From Entonaema liquescens (taxonomy: Eukaryota; Ascomycota; Sordariomycetes; Xylariales; Xylariaceae), in NCBI GenBank assembly GCA_902805475.1, contig CADCSX010000007.1, positions 2,170,001 to 2,234,000 of the forward strand: 64,000 nucleotides of DNA, given 5' to 3'. Below, piece by piece: positions 1-13,714 of the stretch. Position numbers and translations under genes: made by a program. The notes under the pieces are model-generated. The model searched no databases. It saw only the letters and a list, made by a program, of their open reading frames with translations, and had not been told where the DNA came from. The first letter of the stretch is position 1. Every line of letters begins with the position of its first letter.

Positions 1-583
1 AAGAGACAGAAATGATGTTGCATACATTAGAGCGTACATTAGGCCTACATGTACATACCTTGAGTAAAGGTAGGTATATATGTATACCGAACATGTATAT
101 TGAACATATAATAGAATATACCTTACATATAAAAGAGACATACATAGCTACATGCGTCTATGCATTAGGTATACCACCTCATGTATGTTATAGTTAACTA
201 ATCAAAATACATATAACTAAACTATATGTACCTACACTTACCTATATTCCAGCATTTTGTTCGCCGTTGGCGGCAATTGCCGTAACTGTAAAAGTTAAAA
301 AGCCACATAACTACATACCTAGTACTATGTAGAATTCTCAATGCTCTTTCCTTTTTCTGCTCCCCTTTCCGCCGAGATGGGCTTCTTTGTTGTGCACCAA
401 CCACGGCTTATAAAGTCCGAATACCGACGTGCGGAAAGTGAGCGCGCCAATCGCCACATACATATTCGTCTATGTAACGTGACCGGGTTCCAATACATTG
501 TAAGTGGTTACACGGGTACCACGGGCGTGGGAAATTGTTTTAGTAGCTCACCAATTCCAATTCCCCATTTTCCTTTAAGTCTA

Positions 584-639
584 TCTACCTGTCTACCTGT
601 CTACCTGTCTACCTGTCTACCTGTCTACCTGTCTACCTG
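584..639. repeat. 8-bp tandem repeat, 7 copies
   Basis: Seven uninterrupted copies of the unit TCTACCTG are read directly from the sequence. This is a simple minisatellite in intergenic DNA with no gene attached. It should be length-polymorphic between strains. Confidence 0.95.
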
Positions 640-3600
640 TCAGCTATCCCTGGCTACCCTAGGTTGGATGCGCATGTAACTCGAAAAAGATATCGTGTGA
701 TACGTAATTGACCTCTTGATCCCCAAAAGTGGATACGAACCCTGTATAATAAATCTCCAATGGACCGTGGGATAACACGGGATACACATCCTTCCGAGTC
801 TTACGGACGTGAAGTGATATCAGTATTGGAGCGATATAGTATCATCTACGGCTTGTCTGGCTATTATTTAATGTACGATACGGAATACAAGAAAACAACA
901 ATGGCCCCCCTTCTCACCTATCTCTCAAACGACTGGAAACTACTGGGCCTGCTGTACGTAACGTTGGTGGCATCGCGAGTCAAGGAATCGGGATACTTCT
1001 TTCTGTAATCCTGCCAGCTCACGGCCATGTGGATCGCCCGCTCTCCACGTCGGGATTTGTGAACGGCTTCTGGATACCTTTTTTTGCCCAATTTTTTTTT
1101 CCCTTAAAGAACAATGAGCTGAGATACTGTAAGAAAATCCTCCTTCATGAGGAGATCAATTTTCACCAGTCAGGTGGTCGTCCCACAATGGGGCGGCAGG
1201 TCGGACGTCTTCCAGGTTTGGTGTTTTCTATCCGGCCGGCTCTATTAAAATTTTTTTTTTATTCTTTGAAAGAATCGGTACACTAGATTCAGTGGACACG
1301 CACTGTTGCCACGATATCCACTTACATTGCGGGTAGAAGGATGTTCGTAATAGTGGCTGTTTTGAAAAGCGATAAAGCCCAGAACCCAGAGCCTAGAAGG
1401 CTGAATCTTGAAATCATTAATCCGTAAGCGAGGCGCATCACCTTTTGGGCGCGTGCCAGCCACGATCCGGAGGAAGTGCTTCGGAGGGCAAAAGTATCGT
1501 CCAAGGAAGGCCAAAAGGCCATCTGACGATGAAATGGGTTGTCAGCTCAAATGTCCAGGTTCCAGAACGGTCGTAGATCCGCTACCTCGGTACAGTTCTA
1601 TAGTGAGAAATTGACACGGTCCTATTGTTCTCTTCTTTACATGGTTCTATGCACCATTACATTTTTCTCCTATCCCTGTCATAAAAAGGTATCATCGACA
1701 TGGGTGAGCAAAGCACGCACTATCACCGCTTAATGCCACGCGAGCCGCCGTGATCGATAAGCCTCTAGGAGCCCTTAGATATGAGTATATCTTGGATTGT
1801 TTCGTCTTCATACAGATCTAGAACCGCGATCAACCGAGAATATACTTCCGCGGCGGTATTACGATGATACTACCGGTCCGACTTATGCGCTACGAAGCTG
1901 GGCGTTAATAAAGTTGAGATAGAGTTCTAACGATATGAGTTTTTAATGATATAATCCATGATTAAGCGGGTGTGAAAGTTGGTTGTACCACAGACAAATG
2001 CGGCTGTGTAATAAAGAAGCATTCGTCCGGCAAGATGGGAGAAGCCGAACGAGGTAAACTATACCGCTGCTCGATCATTCGGAAAATTCAAACCTGGAAA
2101 ACAGGACGTATGAATCAAACAGATTGTGCGTCTCTCACACAAAGTCAAGCCGTGCCTACGAATCAGATTGCAGCGACCGACCGCTCGGATCCGAACGTAT
2201 GTTTATTGGGTGCGCGTACCAAGATTCCTTTTTCACTGTCCACTTTCATAACCCCCGCTTGCCTTCATCATCACCATTGCGGAATAGCTGGGAGCCCGAG
2301 CTCATACTGTGGTCCCAATATCTGTCCATTTAAAGTGGTTCCGAGTCGAGATTCTCTCAATTTTAAGTAGCTAAACACACATACATGTCGTAGTATGTAT
2401 GTACGTCCGTCCGTTTTCTTTTCCTGAGCCCCGCGTAGCGTCGTGATGCTATCGTAATGACGAAGCTTATGGTTTGCCCCTGTCCTAGTATATGCTTCCG
2501 TTCCCAGGACCCATTATAGCGACCGAGGCTTAACTATACATAATATCGAGAGATACTTGTATATAGTAGCGACTAACTAGCTACAAGTTACAAGTTACAT
2601 AGTACAAGTACCTGTGGATATATTGACATCGTGTATGACAGGGAATAGACACGAATCAGTGCCTGTAAGGATCCATCAATAAGTCATGGGGGAAAAAACT
2701 TGACTTGCGGCATCGGCCCAGGGTGGTCGGCAAGGAGGTTGAACTCGGGGCAGGCAAAAAAAAATAAAAAAATAATAGAGATGAACCGAATTGTAACCAA
2801 ATCGAAAATCGATATTCCGTGTAGGACGACACGGTTCGGATTGTATTAATCCAATATACCTTTTATTATACCTTTAACTACCTTAGCTGGTTACTTAAGA
2901 ATAAGCATTATAACTACACTATTTTGGTGATACTACAAATTAGCTCTTCAAGCTACTTAACCTTTAAAATAAACGTCTATTTAAAAGCTTCGGAACGCCG
3001 CCGTTTTGTTTTTAGCAATATACTTTATTTCATTTCATCAGTCTTAATCATTCAACCACGTATGAGAAGTACGAATATACCTAACGTATATACAGATCCA
3101 ACGACTCCATACATATGTACTAATGCGGAAAGTCGACGACAAGTTACATAATGATAGTATAATACATAGCAGCGCATGAAATCCGTATATATGCGCGCAC
3201 CATGACTCTTACTGGATGCAGTCTTTGATAAAAAAAAAAAAAAAAAAAAAAACATCAGAGCGGAAGAATGTTCTTATTATTCGATCCGATTGCACATAAT
3301 GCATCATCGTAGCATGCGTGTTCGCATCGACTCCTAGGTCTTGGCCCTTTTGAGAGCTCAGGGATTCCCACGGTTGATATTGATTAGCTGATGTGGATTT
3401 TTTTCCTTTCTCACACAAAAAAAAACCCTGGTGAGCCTAGAGCCTAGCCCGTCCTAGTAAAATCTGCAGCCTAGGCAGGAACAAGCCGATGGATCCCTTC
3501 TCACCTTGCTTAGTCCACAAAAAGTGGTGTGGGTAAGGCATACCTGTGTGGGTACTTCGTACATAATACAGTACGGAATTACGCAGTACCTACGCTTACT

Positions 3601-5132
3601 TAAGAGTAACCTCATTGATATCCACTTTGCATAAAACGCAGAAATACATCATCCATGGTACTTGGGTTCTCCTCCCCAGTCAGTAAATAGTGTTGACTAA
3701 TGAAGATGACCAGGGATTCGCGCTGCGACTGGCTTTATCAGGGATACTGGGTCTTTTGTGGGTGGTTCCGCCGCCTCCTGCTCCACGTTCATTGGGTGCG
3801 ACGCACAGTACTTTATAGGTACCTACACCGCTTTAGCCTCCCCACATTGCGCCTCTAAGCTGAACTTCCCACATCATGAACATCGAATGTTATCACCTTA
3901 GGTTGTAAGTACTCAAGATATGGGTTTGGGAGATATAATTCACCACAGTATGTTCCAAACGCGTTGTGTTGGGACGGCTACACTCAATGAACTTGCTCGG
4001 CGTTGTGGATTTCGCACGGAAGGAAGACACGATGTACACGACTTAAACAGATGGACGGTTGCGGGTTGTGGGTTGCGGGTCGTAGGTCGGAAAGAGGCAA
4101 GAGAGGCGAGAGAGAGGGGCCTCAAGAAGCAGGGAAAGGGAGTTTAATCTTCAGCTCTAGGCAGGTATCTTGCCGAGCAAGGAAATCCACCAAGCTGCGA
4201 AGATACATCATGTACTCTAATAGTAAGTAGCGAGGGGTTGTTCTGATAAATAGTGGCTTTTTTTACTCGAGGTCGATGTGGATGGACTCGAAGTACGAAG
4301 CACGAAGCAGAAGATAAAGTTTGTGGTGGTGAATTTAGATTCGTTGAATTACCTAAGACGCCTCTAAAAGAAGGAAAAATAAAGAGATGGAGAAGAAGAA
4401 GGGGAAAAAAGACGTATTGACATGGGGAATCATGGCAAGAAAAGGAAATCAAATGCAGGATAAAAAAGAAAACAATTAAGTCATTTCAACTTACTGTATG
4501 TAGTACAAAGTGTAAGTAGGCAAGTAGGTATCTAATGTATGAGGCATGTATGTATGTATTTCTTGTATTCTGCATCCCTCCTTCCATGTAAGTTCTTCTC
4601 TCCCAGTTCTTGGTCGTTTGCCCCCCTGCTGGTAAGTACCTACTGTGGGATCTCATCATCTTATTGGTTAAGCGAGACCCGGGCCTTCCAAAATATATGA
4701 CTGGATGTACACATAAAAATAATAATCAAATAAATCGAACACTTGAGGTAAATCCCCCCCCGAATCTTCCATTCTTCCCCAACCTTTTAACAGATTACCA
4801 AACCAGACCAGCCGTTCACCAGTACATGCATCCCTTTAATTCTGGTTCGGCAATCAAAGTTGCACGTTCAATCAACCCTCCACGCGTGTTCTTGGAGCAC
4901 TGCAGCGTCGTGCCTCGCTCTTGCATCTTTCTGCATATAAAAATTCACCATCTCCCATCCCCTCGGCACTAATTGTCACTAAGCCCAATCTAAACTTGCT
5001 TGAGTTCTGGACGCGAACCGGTCGGGTCAGAGACTAAGGTTTATGATTTGGCGCACCACACGCAAATTCTGTCGTCACTGGGGTTGCCCTAAACCGTGAC
5101 GGTAACTAGTACGATCAGCTTCTGGCCTTTTG

Positions 5133-5174
5133 GCGACTGACGACTGACGACTGGCGACTGGCGACTGGCGACTG
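5133..5174. repeat. 7-bp tandem repeat, 6 copies
   Basis: Six copies of a 7-bp unit, GCGACTG with an ACGACTG variant, lie head to tail. A decayed copy follows, and further GCGAGG/CACTGCGAG-type words lie just downstream. Intergenic and non-coding. Confidence 0.9.
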
Positions 5175-6734
5175 GCGAGGAACACTGCGAGGCACTGCGA
5201 GACACTGCCCGCTAGCAGTTTACTAGCAGTTTTTAGCAGCGCGGTACATAGCTGCTACTTACATACCACTACTTACAACATTACCAACACTACTTACCCT
5301 AAACACCACACTGCACGTCACTGCCTTAGGCTGGAGATCGTGTGTGGTAGCTTTTTTTTCTTACGGCCACTCCTAACAGTGTCTGATACAAAGCCCCAAA
5401 AGCCCTGATATTATTATTACAGCCTGCTAGCAGCCAGCTACTATTCCAGCTCCTGCAGCCGTTATTAATAATTTCCTGGTACGCACTTATTGCCTTGGGA
5501 GGCGTGCAGGGGAACCGTACATATACACGCACACCCACACTCTGTTTTTTTTTTTTTCAGCCCTTTTTACATGGATTCCATCTGCGCTCCCACACACATA
5601 TAATCCATTATAACCCCATACAAACGTCGTCAACATCCAGCTCGACGTAAGGAAACAGTAATAAGAGTCAGTCTAGCCGAGCCTGGGATCTTCTAGCGGC
5701 TCTGTAATTCGACATTCCGAAATATCTAGTATTTTTACTAGCACCGCGCCGGCCCAAACTCACCTTGAGCCCCCTGCCACCAATCGCAACCCTTGGTGCC
5801 TCTGACAAGACACGCTAAGTCTCACGGTCTAGACGGCTTCGGGAATCGCTTGACTTTTTCCAACGCTCCCTCCATTTTACTTCGAACTATTTTAGTGAAG
5901 TATCTTCCCACTCCACTACAAAGTTGGCCATCAGACCCCATAAGCCACTAGGTCCGCACGCGTTCATAACGCAGTACAAGGGGGTCGCTTCTCAAGGGAA
6001 ACCAGATCGCACCCTGCATCAGATCGTGCGCAGTACTTGACAATTCCCGTCCTCATAAGCCCGGCCTCTTACCTGTTACCGCGAACGGCTGGCGGGTGCA
6101 GCTAATCTGTCGTGCAATACACACTACTTGTTGGCGCCCGCGATCTAAAAGCAGAACTCAAAAGCACACTGGCCCCCAACTTCTCACGCCCCATACGAGG
6201 CGGGACTACGATTTTTTAGTAATTAGCTCCTGCTCCGTTTTACCTAGGCATTGTTTTCTCCAGCACGACTTGGTGGCTGATCTCAACTTGTGGGCTGGTG
6301 GACCTTGTCGAGAGACTATTTCATCTACAGAGTTGCGCAAGACTGGAAGATCTACGCTATCTCCTCTTGGAATCAGTACCCCGTTAGATGACCAACTAGC
6401 CGCCAACAAATACGCCAGGGCAGCCTCAGCTTGTCCCCCTTTGGTGCAACTCTATCTTTCTCGTTTCTTACCAAGCACCACCCTCGACCTAAGACACCGT
6501 TTACTGCTACCCTGCTGAAGTTCGAAGCTGGCTCGAGGACTAAAATCCCCCGGTCCATTCGCTGTCCAATCGTGCCCAGCATCAGCAAGTAGTGTTTTTG
6601 GTATCAGCACAAGGTCTTAGACGTTTGCTGACGACCGCGCCTCGTTATCACTACCGCGTATCCTTAAGCATAAGCTTAGGAATTAGAATTCGGGAGCAGC
6701 CTTTGGAGCTTGCCTAACCGCCGCCGACTACTTC

Positions 6735-8367
6735 ATGGAACGGAGCGTCCCCGAATATTCGCAGTCAGGTTTGCCTTCGCCCTATCCAAGTACGTACGGC
6801 GACACTCAGTCTGAAGCTTCCTCTGCAGATCACGCGTCTGCTGCCCACTATTCTAGTAATCAGGAAGCGCGGGGGGCCAGCTACCCTACGTCTGCGACGC
6901 CGAACTCAGAGTACGGAGCGTACCCGCAGTCTGCGAGGTCGACTAGTTCTTTCCCAGAGCATAGTCTTCGCCAATACCATCCAGCGAGCAACCATAGTGG
7001 CAGCAGCGGAGGTATGGCGCAAACACCAACAAGTCCGTCCATGCCTATGCAAGATGGACGCAACCATCAGTCCCAGCAGGTCAAATCTGACAGCGATGTA
7101 CCCATAGATCCCTCCATCGCGGCACCCAGCCCTACCTACGCGCCTCCCAGCCAATACTCGCCGTACGCGCCGCCTCCGCAAGATATGTCGCATAACTATC
7201 CCCAAGGCGCCGGCAACATATACGCGCAGCCACGCCCCGATTGGGCGAACTATGGCCATCCAGCGCCGGGGCAGATGCCACACCCGCACTCGGTATACCC
7301 CCATACGCCGACAACGAATGCACCGGGACGACCAGCTCAGGTAGGTAGTTTTTCTCCCTTTCCTCTGATGCCGGGTGGTTAGCAAATTTGCCGTAGTCGA
7401 CGGAGAAAACCATTTCGGGACATACCGGGTCGTGCAGGTCATAAGTTAATATCCAAAATATGTTCGGAATATGCTAATTATGACGCGTGGGCGTTGATTG
7501 TTTTCTTCCCCAGTACTATAATGATAATGTGAGGTAACTGATTTCATTGACAGTATGGTGGACAGCAGGTCTATTCATTTGTACCTATCCCCGGGGCACA
7601 ACAACACAAGCGACCCCGACGACGCTATGAAGAAATCGAGCGAATGTACAAGTGCGGTTGGAACGGCTGCGAAAAAGCCTATGGTACGCTAAATCATCTA
7701 AACGCTCACGTTACCATGCAGAGCCACGGACAAAAACGCACACCCGAAGGTAAAGTCACCATTTGTCTTAGCACAATACTTTTTTCTCTTATTGCAGCGT
7801 GCACTATGTATTCAAAGGACTATAAGCTTTATTTTAGAGTACTCTAGGGGCAAAGCATCTACACTTCACTAGTAACTTGTGGGGGATAGGACGCTATTGT
7901 CTTAGGCGTTGGCCGAGCCTCTAGCCTAGTTTGTTCTAGATAAGGTCCAACTTAATCAGGTCAGATGTGTACAGGTGTTTGCTAACCATGGTAATCATAC
8001 AGAGTTCAAGGAAATTCGGAAAGAATGGAAAGCCCGAAAGAAGGAAGAAGAGCAGGCTCGTAAGGCGGCTGAGGAAGCCGAACGTCAGCGTCATGTTGCT
8101 GCCGCTGCTGCTCAGGCCCAGAATGGAGGCGGCGATCCTCAAGGAGGTGATTCAGGTCAGGCGCCTGCATCATACACAGCCAGTCGACAAGTTCAGCTTC
8201 CGCCTATTGGTTACCAGGCGACTCAGTATCCCGCGCCTCCATCAGCGACGGTACCACAGCAACCACTCCCCGAGTATAGTCCTACGAGCCATATGTATTC
8301 TGGATATCAACAACCGGCATCACCTTACGGGCCGCAAAATCAGAACATCTATAGTCAACGCGAATAA
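6735..8367 (+). CDS. con7: Con7-family C2H2 zinc-finger transcription factor
   Basis: Nuclear regulator of the Con7 family, which in Magnaporthe and Fusarium controls conidium shape, appressorium formation and cell-wall genes (known from the family). Three exons are supported: 6735-7340, 7554-7749 and 8003-8367, with GT-AG borders and continuous phase, giving 388 residues. The N-terminal 200 residues are low-complexity and rich in Ser, Pro, Tyr and Gln. A basic KRPRRR patch (about 221-226) precedes one C2H2 finger with Cys236, Cys241, His254 and His260. A charged Lys/Glu/Arg-rich helix follows (about 265-300), then a Gln/Pro/Tyr-rich tail. The block from QVYSFVPIPGAQQHKRPRRR through the finger to the EFKEIRKEWKARKKEEE helix is the family hallmark. 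The first exon has no stop close upstream, so an earlier start or leader exon is possible. No frame problems were seen. Confidence 0.93.
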
Positions 8368-9927
8368 GGACGTGGAATTCCGTCAATGCTGCTTGGCGGC
8401 ACCGGCTACTAGTAGGTAGCTGTTTTAACCTCTGGAGTTGTCATTGTCGGAATGACTCGACTTCGTCTTTTTCCTTTTACTAAAGAATGAGATTTCAAAA
8501 AAGCTTATAAAATCAGCTCCTTCTGCCCGGTGTACGATTATGTAGTGATTCCCCCACACGACAAAAACACACGTCTTATTCGATAGGATGGTAGAGAAGT
8601 GGTTACTTATGGTCATTTCTACGACAGCATTGCCTTTGGAGTATTTTTTGCTCGAATCGGAGTGGATGATTCGCAGCACACACGCATTCTGATGACCAAT
8701 ATTGATTTCTCGCATACAGCATGGGGGCCTCGGACGGGGGAGGGCGGGGAGACGAGCCTTGCATTGGGTTGGGTGTCTGGGTAGGGCGGGTTACGAAACA
8801 AATGATTAGAGCTTCTAGGCTCAAAGAACCAAGGCATATTAGTGTCGTGGCGTGGCTTTGTTTTAATGGACGGCTTGTTAGGTGAAGAACTGCTCCCCAC
8901 GGCTCAGGCTCCCCGACATGCCTTTTCTTCTCTTACATATTTCGCCGGGCATGTACTTGCAGTGCGGAGGCATTGTTCCTTGCGGAAGAGGAACATAATT
9001 TCGAGATTGTGTGTCCCTAGAGTCATCATCCCGTGGGGACCACGAAGACGACAATGCCAGGAGAATCTTTCGTTCTACGTTAGATACACGGATAATAATA
9101 ACGTTGCGTTTGTTAGGGTTACCTAATGTAGTGCTGTTTTTATATGTGAACCTTGAAGAGCCGTCATTGCGTCTATGTATCCGTTGTCTCGGCGTCTATA
9201 TTACTTATCTGTACACCTGCAATGTAGAAGCGGTCAAGTTTCTAGAAAAAGGACGCACTCTAATTTAGGGTGCCTTAGTTTCCCTGTGGCACCATAGCCA
9301 CGAGGCATCCATGTGGTTTGGTATATTGTAGATGAGGAGGCTTCCTAAGGCTGTTAGCGAGGTAGTAGTAGGCAAGCAGGTCGGAATTTATTTTGGTGTG
9401 GTTGCACAAACCGTTATATTTCGTCTTAGCTAGACGCACAGCCGATCCCACCAGGCTATTGTTACATTCAAAAGTCCTGCTCATGTTGGGTACTTGCCTC
9501 TCTTGTGACACCAATCTTACCGTTATTAGTCCGTCGCGCTACTGGTATCCGGTGCTAAGTAGCTACATACTACCGTACGAGCTTACAGGTAACTAGCCAT
9601 CTGACTATATATCCGCGAATATGATGGGGTATGACGGTCATTCTTGGGAAGCACATAAACACAGAATCTGGGGAAGGCGGTATGACCTAATATATTACGA
9701 TCATGTATGCGTCAGTATGTAGTATGTATCATATCATATATGCATTATATGACCCGGGGGCAGGTGATGTTGCTTTAGACTCTTTTCTAGAAGAGTTCTC
9801 GAGGGAAGGGCTTAGCGGATTTGTGGGCCATAAGGCTTTCCCAAGACTTCGGTCGAGGTGAAGACTGATCTTTGGAACCCATCTGAACTACTTCTGCACG
9901 CTTCGATCTAGCTTAAGTAGGTATTCG

Positions 9928-9944
9928 ACCGGTACAGTACCGGT
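9928..9944. repeat. Perfect short palindrome
   Basis: ACCGGTAC and its exact reverse complement flank a single A, followed at once by another GGTACC. It may be a chance product of the GGTACC-rich intergenic sequence or a protein-binding site; nothing decides between these. Confidence 0.8.
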
Positions 9945-10204
9945 ACCTGGTCTTGTATAAGGCTATATGTACGTATAGTACGTATAGAATAGTCCAGGGG
10001 GGCCATTCAGCAAGACGCCCATTTATGCGGGCAACCCAGCACCACGGACGGGATAGAACAGCGTACTATGGTAAGTGACAAGACAGCATAAGCGAACCGA
10101 ACTTTGGAACCCATGTACATGAATTTAGCCCTGGTTTGGCTCTTGTTCGGGACCGGCCTTACACTAGCGACGTTGCAAGCGTTATCTGTGCCCCTGGGAA
10201 AATC

Positions 10205-10240
10205 TTAAAAAAACCTATGCTAGGTTAGGTTTTTTTTTAA
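10205..10240. repeat. A/T-rich fold-back (inverted repeat)
   Basis: The left arm TTAAAAAAACCTA is matched by the right arm TAGG plus a T-run ending AA, around an 8-base loop that itself contains TAGGT. The shape resembles a hairpin followed by T-run. There is no flanking gene end nearby and no second copy was noticed. Confidence 0.75.
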
Positions 10241-12093
10241 TGATGGGCGGTTCTTTGGGGCGTTAAGTTAGTATATATAAGGGTAGTCGGCCACGAGGTT
10301 TGGGATCTCTGGCGTTGGTGTGGAAGACTGCGGCCGGACTAGACAAGGGGTCTAGCGCGATGCGGGCGCCGTTGGCATCACGCACGCACCACTACAACAC
10401 CCCGGCCGAACCAAACTTATACACACATTAAACTAACTACCATACACACACTAACTTACTATATATACCTACCTTAACCTACCTTAGCATTACCGTACCA
10501 AACCGAACCAAACCATGACTTACTACCCCCTCCCTAGACAACGCCCCAATACGGCGGGCCGCTAACACCGTAAAAGGCTGATGTGCTCCTAGGTTTGTTG
10601 TTGTATTTTCCCTTCCTTGGGCCGACTTAACGCATGTAGGACATATGTATGTAAGTGAGCGGGCCGGAGGGGAGGGTCCTTTAAGCTACGCTCGATGTAA
10701 CCCTAGATAGCGCGGGCGATGGACATGGGAAAAAGGGGCCGGGTCTACTAACTAATTATACCTACCTCGTAGTATAGTTAGTTACAGTTATTTTTATTTT
10801 GGTCTTTCGCTTGGGTATTTATTATTTTAGCGTTCGTCCTAAGTTCAGATGGGCAGGTAACTAAACTTGTTTCCTACGGGCTTGCTTGTTTAATTCTAGT
10901 GTTTTCCCTTTTTGAAGTTAAGAGACATAATTATACACAAGGAGAGAAAAGGTACGTATAAGTCTTTTAACGTGGTTAGTAAGTACCTAACGTTTGTTCC
11001 TTGCATCCACTATTATACAGATGGATGGATATATAGGTACAGATGGATAAGGTGATTGCTATAACTTAGCGTAAACTTATAACTCTTATACAACGAACTC
11101 ACTTATTAACTTTATATATAACTAACAACTACGTATATTTCAAATTTAGCTTTTCTCATATTCCTTTTCTCCTATAATCGTACGGCGGCATTGGTCAATT
11201 CAGGCAAAACAACTCCGGATCACCTTACTGGTTACAATCGGCATCAGTCGGCGATGATGCATCTCGTCAATGAAACTACCACCATAGTGTAGCATCAATC
11301 ACGATAACGAAATACTTTTCCTATGCGTGATGAACAAAGATGAAACATCAGATCTCCGATGGGCTTCGGCTTCTACGAGATAAGCTCCGATTATCATCAT
11401 ACGGGTGCTTTCTGATCTTCACAGTCGCACAAATTGAGCGACTCGCTTGACACGAGCCGCACTATCGACATATAGTATAAGTATAGTTAATATTTATAAC
11501 TCCTCGGAAGCCAAGAAGGGCGATCGCTCGGCATATCAAACGCGGTGCGAGATTAATGAATTGCTTATCGCCGTCGTACAGGTTAGGTATGTATATATTT
11601 GGTCCTACCTTTCATCTCGCGAGGGTGACGTTTGCTATCACAAGTTGTTGTCGATAAGCTTTTAAACTAAAAAGGTATGACGTAGGCGCAGCCATCTGAG
11701 GTTGTTTCTTCTGTCTTATAATACCTAAGAATTATCTTTTCCCGCGCCTCCCCTCTTCGGTCCTACGCATCAACGTCATTCTGCTTCAGGAAGGACCCTG
11801 AAAATCCCTTGGCCCTCCCTAGAAAATTCCCGTCATTTCCATCTTAAAAAAGAGGAAGAAAAAGAAGAAGAAAAGAAATATGTTAGGCACGATCCTTAAG
11901 TGTTTTGTCCTTTGGACAGTTTTATTTAGAGTTAACATATTTAGCTAGATTGATAACTAGATCAAACATCTCTTTTCTATGATTTGTGTTTTCGTTCTTG
12001 TTCAAAAGCTAACAAATTACTTACATAACCAACTGAGAAACGATTTATACTTTGAAACAACTAATAAAATAAAATAACACCGGCTTGCGGGAA

Positions 12094-13714
12094 ATGCCCT
12101 CAGACTCTTCGATGCCGGGTTTAGACCCACCAAAAATGACATCCAGCCCGGGTAATTGTGGGGAGACGGTCGATTTCCATCCAACTTCAACTTCCGATTT
12201 CACCGATCATCTATCTTCCACCACCATCACTACCACCACCACCACTACCACTAAATCAATAGCACGACCGGGTCTTGGTTCCGGTAACCCATCAAAATCC
12301 GTCGAGTCTCTTCCTACTATCGGCACCTTACCCTTGGGTTCTCTTCGCATTACGGAGCCGAGAGAAGAAGAAGACGAGGACCCTGATACGCCGTTGACTA
12401 CGCCTGACGTCGCCATGGAGTCACCCGTAGAACCGGGACGAAGTACATTCCCTACCGCTACGGGTGGCGACGTCCTCATCTTGGACGATCTGCCCGCAGG
12501 CTTTACCATAGGCTGCGACACCATGTCCTTCTCGACGAAGAAGCCGTTTCCGGGCTTCCGTGACATCCCCGCCGGCGCGCACCTTATCTGGGTCGCGCCC
12601 TCGGAGCTTACATCCTCGCGCAGCGCGTACTGGATCGTCACGCCCGAGCGCGAGGACGGCGAGCCCGGCGACGTCTACGTCAAGCAGTGGGACAAGTTCA
12701 ACGAGGTCCTCAGCGACCCGGCGAGCCACGCCGAAGACAGGTTCCAGAAGGAGGCCCTGCAGCACATCTTCAGCAGCCTGTCGCCCTACCAGCTGCGCGC
12801 CACCTCGTCCGGGGTCCTCCTCGCACCGCCCAGTCGAAATGCGGAGCACCTACCGTCTTTCTTGAGCAATGAGAATATATGGTCTCACCTCACGTCGGCG
12901 ATCACCGCGGACCTTCTGAATCGGATCACCGGCAGACCCCAGCGGAGCTGGCAGATCACGACGCAGGACAGCGTCGCGGGCGAAACCACGCTGGCCGAGG
13001 AAGCCCGGCTGTACGCGAGCGGCAAGCCGCAACTACGCTTCACCTTCGCGATGAACGCGCCGCTGCTCAGCGCCTCGCTCTCCGGGCCCCAGCGCACGCA
13101 GCAAGCTCTCGACCCGACGTCTTTCGTCATGGAGACATTTTCCGCCGCAAACCGCCCCCGACGACCTCGCCGGCGAGCTGTCCTTCGCCTTCCTGTCCGG
13201 CATGCACCTCGGCAACCACTCGTGCCTCGAGCAATGGTGGTTCTACGCCACGCGCCTCGTCTTCCGCTGCTTCGCCCTCGCCACCCTGCGCCCGGCCGCC
13301 GCGCGCCTGCTCCTGCGCACTTTCCACGCGCACCTCGTGTACAACGACCGGCACCTCGAGGGCGACGTGCTGGACATGATGCCGTCTCACGCGCGGGCGC
13401 TGCAGCGCGCGCTCACGACATACGCGTCGCGGCTGGACGAGGCGTTCCAAGCCCTGGGGGACGACGCCACGCCCGACCAGCATTTAGCCCGGGATGCGTT
13501 TGCGGACCTGGAGGCGTGGGTGCGGGGGAGGTTGGGGTGGGATCTGCGGGCCGAGTACGTGCGGTCTGGAACGCTGATGTTGGAGGACGGGGAGATGGTG
13601 AGCGCGGAGATGTCCGATTTCGAGGACGAGGACGAGAGGGGGGAGTTCGCGCCGGTGGTGGTGCGGTTGGATGGCGGGGGGAGGGAGGCTGGGCTCGTGT
13701 CGTGGGATGCGTAG
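12094..13714 (+). CDS. aar2: AAR2-type U5 snRNP assembly factor (frame broken once)
   Basis: AAR2 binds the Prp8 RNase H and Jab1/MPN region during U5 snRNP maturation in yeast (family knowledge). Residues from about 130 show the AAR2 N-terminal domain: an LILDDLPAGFTIGCD start, then a FPGFRDIPAGAHLIWV strand and a VKQWDKFNEVL segment. The C-terminal helical domain has LAGELSFAFLSGMHLGN followed by a CLEQWWFYATRLVFRC helix. The two halves lie in different frames. The first runs from ATG 12094 to about 13150, the second from about 13150 to the stop at 13714. The change falls near the C5 run at 13155-13159, where one base too many is present; no intron fits. Removing one base gives 539 residues, normal for fungi. 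The uncorrected first frame stays open to 13722 and would yield an Arg/Pro/Gly-rich false C-terminus. Met12094 is the first ATG in frame. Confidence 0.87.

Larger units (their letters stand above)
1..6734. other. Gene-poor leader upstream of con7
   Basis: No convincing coding region was found on either strand. Open frames here are at most about 140 codons, show no recognisable domain and have no consistent intron structure. The stretch holds two short tandem arrays (584-639 and 5133-5174), an A23 tract at 3230-3252, and many short TACCTA/GTAGGTA-type words that recur in intergenic DNA throughout the window. The last kilobase or so before 6735 could be promoter and a long 5' leader of con7, possibly with a leader intron, since a polypyrimidine tract followed by CAG lies near 5547-5561. 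That is inference only. Confidence 0.6.
8368..12093. other. Intergenic, no gene recognised
   Basis: There is no supported coding region or RNA gene. The stretch contains a perfect 8+1+8 palindrome (9928-9944), an A/T-rich fold-back (10205-10240), and runs of TACCTA and ACCAAACC words around 10430-10520. The last few hundred bases, pyrimidine-rich near 11740-11830 and then purine-rich, are probably promoter and leader of aar2. Confidence 0.55.

Noticed and set aside
341..679. 112-codon frame crossing the TCTACCTG array
   Set aside because: Much of the predicted protein is the translated tandem repeat; no domain and no splice context.
1972..2370. 132-codon plus-strand frame in the leader region
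   Set aside because: Cys-rich by chance with no recognisable family, no signal peptide and no conserved spacing.
6096..6518. 140-codon frame upstream of con7
   Set aside because: Considered as an upstream exon or uORF. Composition is not protein-like and it does not connect to con7 by a phase-compatible splice.
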